This document shows, piece by piece, positions 50,624 to 58,026 of a DNA stretch of 64,000 nt (positions are counted from its first letter, which is position 1; every line of letters starts with the position of its first letter). The stretch covers positions 186,001 to 250,000 of the forward strand of contig NZ_AP018365.1 of the NCBI RefSeq assembly GCF_016756395.1. The letters are read 5' to 3'. The position numbers were made by a program, and so were the translations under genes. The notes under the pieces are model-generated. The model made no database searches and was not told the DNA's origin. It saw only the letters and a list, made by a program, of their open reading frames with translations. The stretch is from Streptomyces sp. SN-593 (GTDB taxonomy: Bacteria > Actinomycetota > Actinomycetes > Streptomycetales > Streptomycetaceae).

Positions 50624-51933
50624 TGTGCCGCGCCGGCCGGACGCCCGGGCCGGACGAGGAGCAGGACCGGAAGCAGGGCGGAGAGCAGGACGGGGAGCGG
50701 GACAAGGAGGGCACGGACGCGGCGTTCACCGCGCTGCTGGAGGACAGCACGGAGGAGCTGTACGAACAGGCGCCCTGCGGCTACCTGTCGACGCTGATGG
50801 ACGGCACCGTCGCGAAGGTCAACGCCACGCTGCTGGACTGGCTGGGCCTGGACCGCTCCGAGGTGGTGGGGCGGATGCGGTTCACGGATCTGCTCACCGT
50901 GGGCAGCAGGCTCTACCACGAGACGCACGTCGCGCCGCTGCTCCGGTTGAAGGGCGAGGCCAGCGGTATCGCCATGGACGTCAAGGCAGCCGCCGGCCGC
51001 ATGCCGGTGCTGGTCACGTCCCTGGTGAAGACCAGCCAGGACGGCGCCCCGCTGCTGATCCGCACCACCGTCTTCGACGCCCGCGACCGCCGCGCCTACG
51101 AGGCCGAGCTGCTGCGCGGCCGCCAGGCGGCGGAGGAGGCACGCCGGCGGGCCGAGGCCGACCGCGAGCGGCTCCAGGAGGCGCTCGCCGTCCTCCAGCA
51201 GAACCTGCTGCCCGCCGAACTGCCCGCCGTGCCGGGCCTGGAGGCCAGCTCCTCCTACCACACCGCCTCCCCGGACCTGCTCGGCGGAGACTTCTACGAC
51301 CTGTTCCCCCTGGACACCGGCAGGTGGGGGTTCTTCCTCGGCGACGTGTGCGGAAAGGGGCCCCAGGCCGCCGCGGTCACGTCGCTGACCCGCTACACCC
51401 TGCGGGCCGCCGCGCTCCACGACCCCGACCCGGTCACCGTGCTGACCACGTTGAACACGGTGCTGTACGAGCGGTACAGCAGCGGCAACGCCCGCTACTG
51501 CACCGCGATCTTCGGGGTCCTGGAGCCCGGCGACGGGCACGTCGGGGTGCACCTGGCCTCCGGCGGCCACCCCTCGGCACTCATCCAGCGTGCCGGCGGC
51601 ACCGCCGACTACCTGCCCACCCACGGCGGCATGCTCATCGGTGTCCTGCCCCAGGCCGAGTTCACCGCCGCGCGCACCCGCCTGCTGCCGGGCGACACCC
51701 TGCTCCTCTACACCGACGGCCTGACCGAAGCCCGCGTCGGCCCCGACCGCGGGCTGTACGGCGAGGACGCCCTGCGCGCCTTCACCGCCGCGCAGCCGCC
51801 GGCCGGCCCGCACGCCCTGGTCGCCGCGCTGAACGGACTGCTCTCCGGCTTCGGCGACGGCCTCGACGACGACACCGCGCTCCTCGCCCTCGGTGTCCCC
51901 TCCCCGCCTCCCACCACCGCGAGTGAAAGCTGA
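50623..51933 (+). CDS. rsbP: RsbP-like PAS-PP2C (SpoIIE) phosphatase
   Basis: This is a 436-residue regulator. Residues 1-40 are charged. A PAS domain follows at about 42-150 ('YEQAPCGYLSTLMDGTVAKVNATLLDWLGL' and 'FTDLLTVGSRLYHETHVAPLL'), then a short coiled coil (155-195, 'AAEEARRRAEADRERLQEAL'), then a PP2C/SpoIIE phosphatase at about 200-430 with metal Asp motifs 'LLGGDFYDLFPL', 'GDVCGKGPQAAAVT', 'LYTDGLTEAR' and 'LDDDTALLAL'. It would dephosphorylate a STAS antagonist, probably the next gene. Coupled to the RsbQ-like gene; the next gene starts 1 nt later. Confidence 0.9.
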   Translation: MCRAGRTPGPDEEQDRKQGGEQDGERDKEGTDAAFTALLEDSTEELYEQAPCGYLSTLMDGTVAKVNATLLDWLGLDRSEVVGRMRFTDLLTVGSRLYHETHVAPLLRLKGEASGIAMDVKAAAGRMPVLVTSLVKTSQDGAPLLIRTTVFDARDRRAYEAELLRGRQAAEEARRRAEADRERLQEALAVLQQNLLPAELPAVPGLEASSSYHTASPDLLGGDFYDLFPLDTGRWGFFLGDVCGKGPQAAAVTSLTRYTLRAAALHDPDPVTVLTTLNTVLYERYSSGNARYCTAIFGVLEPGDGHVGVHLASGGHPSALIQRAGGTADYLPTHGGMLIGVLPQAEFTAARTRLLPGDTLLLYTDGLTEARVGPDRGLYGEDALRAFTAAQPPAGPHALVAALNGLLSGFGDGLDDDTALLALGVPSPPPTTASES

Positions 51934-51934
51934 C

Positions 51935-52288
51935 ATGACCCCACTGACGATCACCATCCGAGACGCCGGCACCGGTCCCGTACTGGAGATCACCGGCGAC
52001 CTCGACCACGCCACGGTGCCCGACCTGCGGGCCGCCCTGGACGGTCTGACCCTGGCCGCGGGGCAGTTGCTCGTCGTCGACCTGGCGGCCCTGGACTTCT
52101 GCGACTCCAGCGGCATCAGCGGCCTGCTGGCGGCCCGGAACCTGGCCACCGAGCACGGCGCCCGCATCGCCCTGGCCGCGGTCCCCGCCAACACCGCCCG
52201 CGTCCTGCGCCTCGTCGGCCTGGACCGGGTCTTCGCGATCCACCCCGACGCCACGACGGCCACCGCCCCCGACTCCGCCACCGGCTGA
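51935..52288 (+). CDS. STAS anti-sigma factor antagonist (RsbV-like)
   Basis: This is a 117-residue STAS protein. Seen: 'LEITGDLDHATVPDLRAAL' near residue 17 and 'LVVDLAALDFCDSSGISGLLAARNLA' with the phospho-acceptor Ser in DSSG near 58. It starts one base after the RsbP-like stop, so it is the likely substrate of that phosphatase. Once dephosphorylated it should bind an RsbW-type kinase and free a sigma factor. No such kinase gene is in the window, although a SigB/F-type sigma is 0.8 kb downstream. Confidence 0.9.
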   Translation: MTPLTITIRDAGTGPVLEITGDLDHATVPDLRAALDGLTLAAGQLLVVDLAALDFCDSSGISGLLAARNLATEHGARIALAAVPANTARVLRLVGLDRVFAIHPDATTATAPDSATG

Positions 52289-52390
52289 CCCGCCCCCGGA
52301 CACGGGCGCCGACATCCCCCGCGGGGGACGCGACACGACCTCGATCGCCGTAAATCCCGCTGCGGTGCCGGGAGTTGATCCCTAGACTCC

Positions 52391-52410
52391 GTTCGATCAC
52401 CGAATCGAAC
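52391..52410. promoter_or_regulatory. Inverted repeat upstream of the secreted protein
   Basis: GTTCGAT-CACCGA-ATCGAAC has perfect 7-bp arms and a 6-nt centre, 20 nt before the start codon and just after CCTAGACT, a possible -10. It may be an operator for the secreted-protein gene. Confidence 0.5.
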
Positions 52411-52429
52411 AAGAGAATGGGGGCCGCTG

Positions 52430-52846
52430 ATGCGGTGGAAGTGGAAGCGGAGACTCGGTGTCGTGGCGGCGATGATCGCCGCCCTTGCCTTCGGTGCCAG
52501 TGAGCAGGCGAGCGCCGCGGTGCCGCCCGCCAACGTGGGCTGGCTCTACACGACGAGCGGCAGCGGTGCGGTGTTCTTCGACGCCGACCTGAGCGGCTAC
52601 CCGTCGATGGAGAAGATCACGGTCTGCGACAACAGGTCCGACGGCCGGGGCATCGTCGCCACCCTCACGGGGACCGATCCCGAGGGCGGCAGTGTGGGCG
52701 TCATCATCCGGGACCCCTCGAACAACGGCACCTGCACGGCGGACTACCGGAACTACTTCGCCGACGGCTACTACGTGTACGTCGGCGTCTGCGAGTACTG
52801 GGGCGACAACGAGGCGAACTGCGCCTACGGCACGGGCGTGGCCTGA
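52430..52846 (+). CDS. Small secreted protein of unknown function
   Basis: This is a 138-residue exported protein. A clear Sec signal peptide is present: basic MRWKWKRR, hydrophobic 'VVAAMIAALAFGA' and cleavage after about residue 29 (ASA-A). The mature ~109 residues are Gly/Asn/Tyr-rich with four Cys (in 'TVCDN', 'GTCTAD', 'GVCEYW', 'NCAYG') that could form two disulfides, and end in AYGTGVA. I do not recognise the family. It is inserted between the STAS antagonist and the sigma gene; a palindrome lies at its promoter and a very strong hairpin follows it, so it is probably a separate transcript. Confidence 0.8.
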   Translation: MRWKWKRRLGVVAAMIAALAFGASEQASAAVPPANVGWLYTTSGSGAVFFDADLSGYPSMEKITVCDNRSDGRGIVATLTGTDPEGGSVGVIIRDPSNNGTCTADYRNYFADGYYVYVGVCEYWGDNEANCAYGTGVA

Positions 52847-52864
52847 GCAGCGACGGCAAGGTCC

Positions 52865-52910
52865 CCGCGGGGGCGTCATGGCGCGTGGCCGCGCCGTGGC
52901 GCCCCCGCGG
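52865..52910. terminator. Two-tier hairpin after the secreted protein
   Basis: Outer arms CCGCGGGGGCG (52865-52875) and CGCCCCCGCGG (52900-52910) pair perfectly. Inside, CATGGCGCG and CGCGCCGTG pair with one mismatch, leaving a small loop. The combined stem of about 20 bp is among the strongest in the window and should isolate the downstream sigma gene. Confidence 0.75.
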
Positions 52911-53111
52911 CCGTCCGGAGCGGCGGGGTCCGCCGCACACAGGCGGCAAAAGGTTTGCGGCCGCCGCGGTGGGAGAGGCGAACCCTCGTGCTTCGGCAGT
53001 GAGGCATACCCGGTTCTCCCGGAACCACAGGCACCGGCCCGCCCGCAGGGCGTCCCCCTCCGCTTGTGGTGGCTACGCGCCACCGGCCGAGACTTCGCGA
53101 AGGGTATGACC

Positions 53112-54011
53112 ATGACCACTGCCGCCCGGCAAGAACCCCTCACCCCCGTCCCCGCTGCGGCGGACCGCCCGGGACCCCGGTCCACCGCCGGCCTTCCGGC
53201 GGTCGACAACCCCGGGGCGCTGCCGCCCAAGGACGCGCGGGCGCTGACCGGGATCTTCTTCGCCCGGCTGGACGAGTTGGAGGAGGGGACATGGGAGTAC
53301 CAGTACGTGCGCAACACGCTCATCGAGATGAACCAGTCGCTCGTGCAGTTCGCGGCGCGGCCGTTCCGGCACCGCGGCGGCGACGACGCCGAGGACGTCT
53401 TCCAGGTCGGGATGGTGGGCCTGATCAAGGCGGTCGACCGCTTCGACCCCAGCCGTGAGGTGATGTTCCCGACCTTCGCGCTGCCGTACATCCGCGGCGA
53501 GATCAAGCGCCACCTGCGGGACGCGACCTGGGCGGTGCACGTGCCCCGGCGGATGCAGGAACTGCGGGTGGAGCTGGCCAAGGCCAAGGAGGACCTGGAG
53601 AACGACCTGGGCGCCGCGCCGAGCGTCAGCCAGCTCGCGCGCCGGATGGGGCTGGAGGAGAGCGAGGTCGTCCAGGCCACGACGGCGGCGAACGGGTACT
53701 CCACGGCGTCCCTGGACGCCGTGTTCGACGGCGGGACCACCGGCGGGAGCCGCAGTGGCCACCGCTCCCCCGCCGAGACCCTCGGGGCTCTTGACCCGGC
53801 GGTGGAGCTCTTCGAGAACTGCCACAGTCTCGCCCCGGCGCTGCGCGAGCTGACCGAGCGGGAGCTGTGCCTGCTCCGGCTCCGCTTCGGCGAGGAGCGG
53901 ACGCAGCAGCAGATCGGCGACGAACTGGGCTGCTCGCAGATGCACGTGTCCCGGCAGCTCTCCCGGATCTACCTCAAGCTGAGGACGAGCCTGCTGGCCG
54001 ACCCCGCCTGA
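53112..54011 (+). CDS. SigB/SigF-family RNA polymerase sigma factor
   Basis: This is a 299-residue sigma-70 group 3 factor of the stress/sporulation class. Seen: region 2 ('FRHRGGDDAEDVFQVGMVGLIKAVDRFDPSREVMFPTFALPYIRGEIKRHLRD', spread over about 95-150), region 3 ('VHVPRRMQELRVELAKAKEDL', 'APSVSQLARRMGL') and region 4 HTH ('LCLLRLRFGEERTQQQIGDELGCSQMHVSRQLSRI' in pieces, about 245-285). The N-terminal 50 residues are Pro/Ala-rich. Start at ATG 53112, 7 nt after GAAGGG; an ATG two codons upstream is too close to that SD. It is a strong candidate for the target of the RsbQ/P/STAS cassette. Confidence 0.9.
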   Translation: MTTAARQEPLTPVPAAADRPGPRSTAGLPAVDNPGALPPKDARALTGIFFARLDELEEGTWEYQYVRNTLIEMNQSLVQFAARPFRHRGGDDAEDVFQVGMVGLIKAVDRFDPSREVMFPTFALPYIRGEIKRHLRDATWAVHVPRRMQELRVELAKAKEDLENDLGAAPSVSQLARRMGLEESEVVQATTAANGYSTASLDAVFDGGTTGGSRSGHRSPAETLGALDPAVELFENCHSLAPALRELTERELCLLRLRFGEERTQQQIGDELGCSQMHVSRQLSRIYLKLRTSLLADPA

Positions 54012-54558
54012 CCCCCCGCCGCGCCGGGCCCTCCCCGGCGCGGCCGTCACCCCGGCCGTGGCGGCCGCCCGCTCCCCCGGGCGGCCGCCCGCGCGCGGGT
54101 CCCGGCCTCGTCACCGCGCCGGTGGCCAGGTGCACGCCGCCGCCGGGACAGGGCATAATGTGACGAGGTCAGGAAGCGGCCACAGGTTACTTAACTTTGT
54201 GGAGTTCCCGTGCCCCTCAAGCGTCGTACCCACGATGCCTGCCCGGTCGAAGAGCCGGTCGAACCGGCCCGTTCCGCAGTCCAGCCGGACGCGGGGCGCG
54301 GGTCGGCCCTGTGGGCGCCCCTGCGGCCCCGGGCCGCGGCGCAGGGCAGGGACCGATCTCCGGAGATTGCCCCGCCCCCTCCCCGGACGCGCTGCGCGCC
54401 CCGCACCGGCCCGGCCCGCAGCAGGCGCTCGTAGCGCACCCAGCCGCAACAGCCGCCCCTCTTCCCCTCTGCGGCGAGCCTGCGCGTGGCGACCCCCTCC
54501 GGCAACACCGTCGGTACCCCCTGCCCGCGCCAGGACGCTCCGCTCCACCGAGAACGAG
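54012..54558. other. 547-nt gap, sigma gene to first ANTAR gene
   Basis: The left part holds two terminator-like hairpins. An A/T-rich spot around 54180-54200 (GTTACTTAACTTTG) is followed by TGGAG and a GTG at 54210 that opens a 74-codon frame (to 54434). That frame begins with CGT/GAT/GAA codons and lacks the usual bias, so I do not call it. The A/T-rich spot looks like a promoter for something, perhaps the ANTAR gene. Confidence 0.45.
54019..54089. terminator. Tandem hairpins after the sigma gene
   Basis: First stem: CCGCGCCGGG (54019-54028) with CCCGGCGCGG (54034-54043), 10 bp, 5-nt loop. Second stem: GGCGGCCGCCCG (54060-54071) with CGGGCGGCCGCC (54078-54089), 12 bp, 6-nt loop. Both are perfect and begin 8 nt after the stop. 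Confidence 0.7.
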
Positions 54559-55296
54559 ATGACATTGACGGACAGGCCACAGTCCTCGGCACCGGACGTG
54601 ATCGCGCTGCTGCTGGAGACCGCCACGTTGGACGACTTCCTCCAGGCCCTGGCCGGCCGCTCGCTCGAACTGGCCCCTCACGCCGACGGGTGCGGAGTGA
54701 CCATCGAACGGCAGGGCCGCCCGGTGACGGTGTCGAGCGCGGGTGCCAGCGCCACGAAGCTGGACGAGGCCCAGTACGGCCAGGACGACGGCCCCTGTCT
54801 CCAGGCGATGCGCACCGGACGGATCGTCAGCGTCACCGACACCCTCAGCGAGAGCCGCTGGGGCGACTACCCCGCCTACGCCGCGGCCTGCGGCGCCCGC
54901 TCGTCGCTGTCGCTGCCGATAGCCCCGCACACCGACAGCGCCGGGGCCCTGAACCTGTACGCACCGGTCCCGGGCGCGTTCGCCGACACGGACCTGGCCC
55001 CGCTGAAACTGCTGGCCGCCCAGGCCACCGGCGCGATAGCACTGGCCCAACGCCTGTCCGACGCCCAGGAGTTCGCCACCGACCTCCAGACCGCCCTGCG
55101 GTCGCGGACCGTCATCGACCAGGCCATGGGCGTCATCATGGGGCAGCAGCGCTGCACCGCCGAGAAGGCGTTCGACGTCCTGCGGGCCGCCTCCCAGCAC
55201 CGCAACATCAAACTCCGCGAGCTGTGCGCGGAGCTGATCGCCAGCATCACCGGCCAGCCTCCGGCCAGCGAGGAACTGCACCCGCGCCGGCCGTGA
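54559..55296 (+). CDS. GAF-ANTAR domain protein
   Basis: This is a 245-residue regulator. An N-terminal GAF domain spans about 15-165 ('TLDDFLQALAGRSLELAPHADGCGVTIERQGRP' in pieces, 'YGQDDGPCLQAMRTGRIVSVTD', 'SLSLPIAPHTDSAGALNLYAP'). A C-terminal ANTAR RNA-binding domain follows ('ALRSRTVIDQAMGVIMGQQRCTAEKAFDVLRAASQHRNIKLRELC' over about 180-225). ANTAR proteins bind paired hexaloop RNA hairpins to prevent termination; the GAF part senses a ligand or redox state. It is convergent with a clear paralogue at 55343-56068, with 46 nt between the stops. Confidence 0.92.
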   Translation: MTLTDRPQSSAPDVIALLLETATLDDFLQALAGRSLELAPHADGCGVTIERQGRPVTVSSAGASATKLDEAQYGQDDGPCLQAMRTGRIVSVTDTLSESRWGDYPAYAAACGARSSLSLPIAPHTDSAGALNLYAPVPGAFADTDLAPLKLLAAQATGAIALAQRLSDAQEFATDLQTALRSRTVIDQAMGVIMGQQRCTAEKAFDVLRAASQHRNIKLRELCAELIASITGQPPASEELHPRRP

Positions 55297-55342
55297 CGGT
55301 GGCGGTACCTCGGCGCCCGCCGGCGTGCCGCGCTCCTCGCCC

Positions 55343-56068
55343 TCACTGACGCGGACGCAGGTCCGGGGCCTGGCCCGTGCCTCCGAAGCGGCCGATCAGT
55401 TGTTCGCAGAGGTCGCGCAGCTTGACGTTGCGGTGCTGGGACGCCTGGCGGAGGAGCTGGAACGCCTGCTGGGGGGCGCACCGCTGCTGGGCCATGACGA
55501 CACCGATCGCCTGGTCGATGACCCTCCGGGAGTCCAGCGCGGCCTTCAGGTCGGCGGCGTACTCGTGGGCGTCGGCCATCTGCTGGGCCAGGGCGATGGC
55601 ACCTGACGCCTCGGCCGCGAGCGAACGCAGGGCCATCACGTCGATGTCCGTGAACGCCCGTGTCGTCGGCGCGTACAGGTTGAGCGCGCCGGCCGTGTCG
55701 CCGCGCTGCGCGAGCGGGATCGAGTACGACGAGTAGGTGCCCTCGGCCGCCGCGAAGGCCGGGTAGCCGTCCCAGCGGTCGTCCGTCGACATGTCGGTGA
55801 CGCTGACCTCGTGTCCCGTGCGCAGCGCTTCCAGGCAGGGCCCGTCGTCCTGGCCGTACTGCCTCTCGTCCAGCCGCTCCGCGGACTTCCCCGCGCTGGC
55901 CACGGTGAGCGGGCGGCGGCCGCGCTGGAGGGTGATGCCGCAGCCGTCGGAGCCGAGCGCGCAGTCCATCGCGCTCCGGGCGAGTGCTTCGAGGAAGCTC
56001 TCCAGGGTCCGTGTGCTCAGGAGCAGGCCCGTCAGGTCCGGTGTGCCCGGCTCGTGCATCTTCGTCAC
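55343..56068 (-). CDS. GAF-ANTAR domain protein (paralogue)
   Basis: This is a 241-residue GAF-ANTAR protein matching the previous gene block by block: 'YGQDDGPCLEALRTGHEVSVTD', 'AGALNLYAPTTRAFTDIDV' and the ANTAR part 'SRRVIDQAIGVVMAQQRCAPQQAFQLLRQASQHRNVKLRDLC' over about 177-222. I chose the GTG at 56068 because it aligns with the start of the paralogue and has GAGG about 9 nt upstream; an ATG at 56161 would add 31 residues of weaker codon bias. Ligand and RNA target are unknown. The pair probably arose by duplication and inversion. Confidence 0.9.
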   Translation of the reverse strand: MTKMHEPGTPDLTGLLLSTRTLESFLEALARSAMDCALGSDGCGITLQRGRRPLTVASAGKSAERLDERQYGQDDGPCLEALRTGHEVSVTDMSTDDRWDGYPAFAAAEGTYSSYSIPLAQRGDTAGALNLYAPTTRAFTDIDVMALRSLAAEASGAIALAQQMADAHEYAADLKAALDSRRVIDQAIGVVMAQQRCAPQQAFQLLRQASQHRNVKLRDLCEQLIGRFGGTGQAPDLRPRQ

Positions 56069-56485
56069 TGTGGTGTACCTCACGAGTCCGTCAGGCCGGT
56101 CGGCGGGATGGGCCGCCGGGGGCTTCGGGTCGTCCGTCGCGGAGGGCTCCTCCGGCGTCATCCCCTCACCGCCCGGGGATGGGCGGAGGTCCGGCGACGT
56201 CCTTCCACCCACCCTCCCACTTCCGGGCCCTTCCGGCGGTCCGCGGGGCGACCGCCGTACCTCAGGCCGCCGCACGGGTCGAGGGCGGAAGGTGCCGTGA
56301 GGCCGATCAGGACAACGGTCATGCCGCTCCGTCCACCGGGGGTCTCGGGCGGCGCCGCGCCCTGCTGGGCATGGCCGACGCACCCACGGATCCGTTCACC
56401 TGCCCCGCGGTCGCCGAGGTACACCCCCTCGCGGCCCACGACGTGCGGCGGCTGCCGCGGCCCCCGGACGCCGAGGCGGCGCGTC
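56069..56485. other. 417-nt gap upstream of an ANTAR gene
   Basis: Between the start of the minus-strand ANTAR gene and the stop of the minus-strand Crp-like gene. It may hold the ANTAR promoter and, if the 56161 start is used, its first 31 codons. I see no strong dyad and no second gene. Confidence 0.4.
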
Positions 56486-57226
56486 TCAGCGGTGGCAACG
56501 GCCTGCCGGCGCCCCCGGGCGCCGGTGCGGGGTGCGAGCGCCCGGCGGGTCGGTCCAGTGGGCCAGGGCCCGCAGGTCGTGCACGGTGATCCGGCCGCGC
56601 GCGGTGGAGACGACCCCGTCGCGCTGGAGTTGCCGCAAGGCCCGCACCACCGACTCGCGGGAGGTTCCGGAGGCGCTCGCCACCTCGGACTGGGAGAGCG
56701 CGACGACGCGGGCGCCGGGCGCGCGGGGAACCCCGGCGCCGTGGTGCAGGGCCAGGTCCAGCAGGACGCGGGCGACCCGTGCCTGCGCGGGCAGGGCGCC
56801 CTGGTCGGCACGCAGCCGGTCGGACGCGCGCAGCCGGCCGGTGATGCTGCGGACCAGGCTGAGGGCCAGGGCGTCGTGCTGCTCCAGCAGGCGGAGGAAG
56901 CGGTCGGCGGCGATGACGGTGCCGCGCACCGGTCGCACGGCCATCACGGTGGCCGAGCGGGGCCGCCGGTCCAGGCAGGACAGTTCCCCCACCAGTTCCC
57001 CGGGACCCCGCACGGCGAGCAGGCTCGTGTACCCGCCGGGGGTGTCGGCGGTCGTCTTCACCAGGCCCTCGTGGATCAGGACGACGCCCTCCGGAGGACC
57101 GCCCTCGACGAGGACGACCGCGCCGGCCGGCCACTCCTTCGGCCGGCCCGCGCCGCGCAGCAGCGCCTCCTCGCCGGCGGAGAACGCCCTCGCCGCCGCT
57201 CCCCGCGGCTCCCGCACCCCGTTCAC
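56486..57226 (-). CDS. Crp/Fnr-type cNMP-binding regulator A
   Basis: This is a 246-residue protein with an N-terminal cyclic-nucleotide-binding (cupin) domain at about 20-140 ('GAVVLVEGGPPEGVVLIHEGLVKTT', 'GGYTSLLAVRGPGELVGELSCLDRRPRSATV', read in pieces) and a C-terminal winged helix at about 170-225 ('LSQSEVASASGTSRESVVRALRQLQRDGVV'). The phosphate-binding cassette of CRP (G-E-L/I-x..R-x-A) is recognisable as GELVGEL...RPRSATV, so nucleotide binding is plausible. GTG at 57226 with GAGGAGG 6 nt upstream. Divergent from the Pycsar-effector-like gene, with 146 nt between. A clear paralogue of the regulator at 58027. Confidence 0.88.
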   Translation of the reverse strand: MNGVREPRGAAARAFSAGEEALLRGAGRPKEWPAGAVVLVEGGPPEGVVLIHEGLVKTTADTPGGYTSLLAVRGPGELVGELSCLDRRPRSATVMAVRPVRGTVIAADRFLRLLEQHDALALSLVRSITGRLRASDRLRADQGALPAQARVARVLLDLALHHGAGVPRAPGARVVALSQSEVASASGTSRESVVRALRQLQRDGVVSTARGRITVHDLRALAHWTDPPGARTPHRRPGAPAGRCHR

Positions 57227-57372
57227 CACGAGCCTCCTCGTACCAAGAACCCGCACCCGATCGGAACCGACGCGCCGTGCCCGCTGTGTGTCAGGCGCGG
57301 CAGAGGCGGGGCCCGGTGTCGTCGAAACTGGTCCCGGGAGCGGAATCGCTCCACGGCGACCGGGGAGCGAGC

Positions 57373-57879
57373 ATGCCAGGTGCGAGCGCACAGCAGCAGG
57401 CGACGGAATCCGCCTGGCGGCTCCTCGGAACCCTCATGGACTGGACGGGGAAGGCGGACACCAAGGCCGCGGTCGTCCTCAGCCTGGAGTCCGCGGTGGC
57501 GACGACCCTCGTGGTGCTGTCGGACGGCTGGCCGCCGCCGTCCGCGGGGCGGGGGGCGGCCGCCCTCGCCCTGTGCCACTGGGCGGGGACCGCTCTGCTC
57601 GTCGTGTCGGCCGCGGTCTGCGTCCTCGCCGTCACGCCGCGGTTGGACGGCGCCGCGCACAGCCGGCGACGGTCCGTCGACTGCGTCTACTTCGGCCACC
57701 TCCGCAACTGGGACCCGGCGGACCTCGCGGACGCCCTGCGCGCCCACGACCCCCTGCCGGCGCTCACCCGGGAGCTCGTCGCCGTCTCGCGCATCTGCTG
57801 GCGCAAGCACCGCCTCCTTCAGGTGTCGATCGCCCTGGCCTGCGCGGGAACCGTCCTGGCGGCCACGGGCGCCGTTTAG
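57373..57879 (+). CDS. Pycsar effector-like (PycTM/DUF5706-type) three-TM protein
   Basis: This is a 168-residue membrane protein. Seen: 'LLGTLMDWTGKADTKAAVVLSLESAVATTLV' region (about 17-47) with the D-x-K-A signature entering TM1, TM2 at about 63-87, a cytoplasmic loop with 'VYFGHLRNWDPADLADAL' and 'LTRELVAVSRICWRKHRLLQ', then TM3 at about 147-166. This two-TM/loop/one-TM plan matches the PycTM-type Pycsar effectors, which depolarise the membrane when cUMP/cCMP rises. ATG at 57373 with GGGGAG upstream. Flanked by two cNMP-binding regulators. No nucleotide cyclase (PycC) gene is present within the window. Confidence 0.78.
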   Translation: MPGASAQQQATESAWRLLGTLMDWTGKADTKAAVVLSLESAVATTLVVLSDGWPPPSAGRGAAALALCHWAGTALLVVSAAVCVLAVTPRLDGAAHSRRRSVDCVYFGHLRNWDPADLADALRAHDPLPALTRELVAVSRICWRKHRLLQVSIALACAGTVLAATGAV

Positions 57880-58026
57880 GGCCTGTCCGGCGGCCTCGCG
57901 GCGCGGATCACCGGGGCGCAGGATCGCCGGGGGCTCCCGGCCGCCTGGTGTGTGCGAGATGGGGCGAATGGATGCTTGTGGGAGGGAACGGGTGCGACAC
58001 TGGCCGTTCGCAGGGAGGGAGGGCGC

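Noticed and set aside
53102..53107. GGGTAT as a SigB-type -10 box for the sigma gene
   Set aside because: It overlaps the start codon region and ribosome site, and no GNNT lies at the right distance; transcription would begin inside the gene.
57373..57879. A complete Pycsar system
   Set aside because: No adenylate/guanylate-type cyclase gene is within the window, so only an effector-like protein can be claimed.
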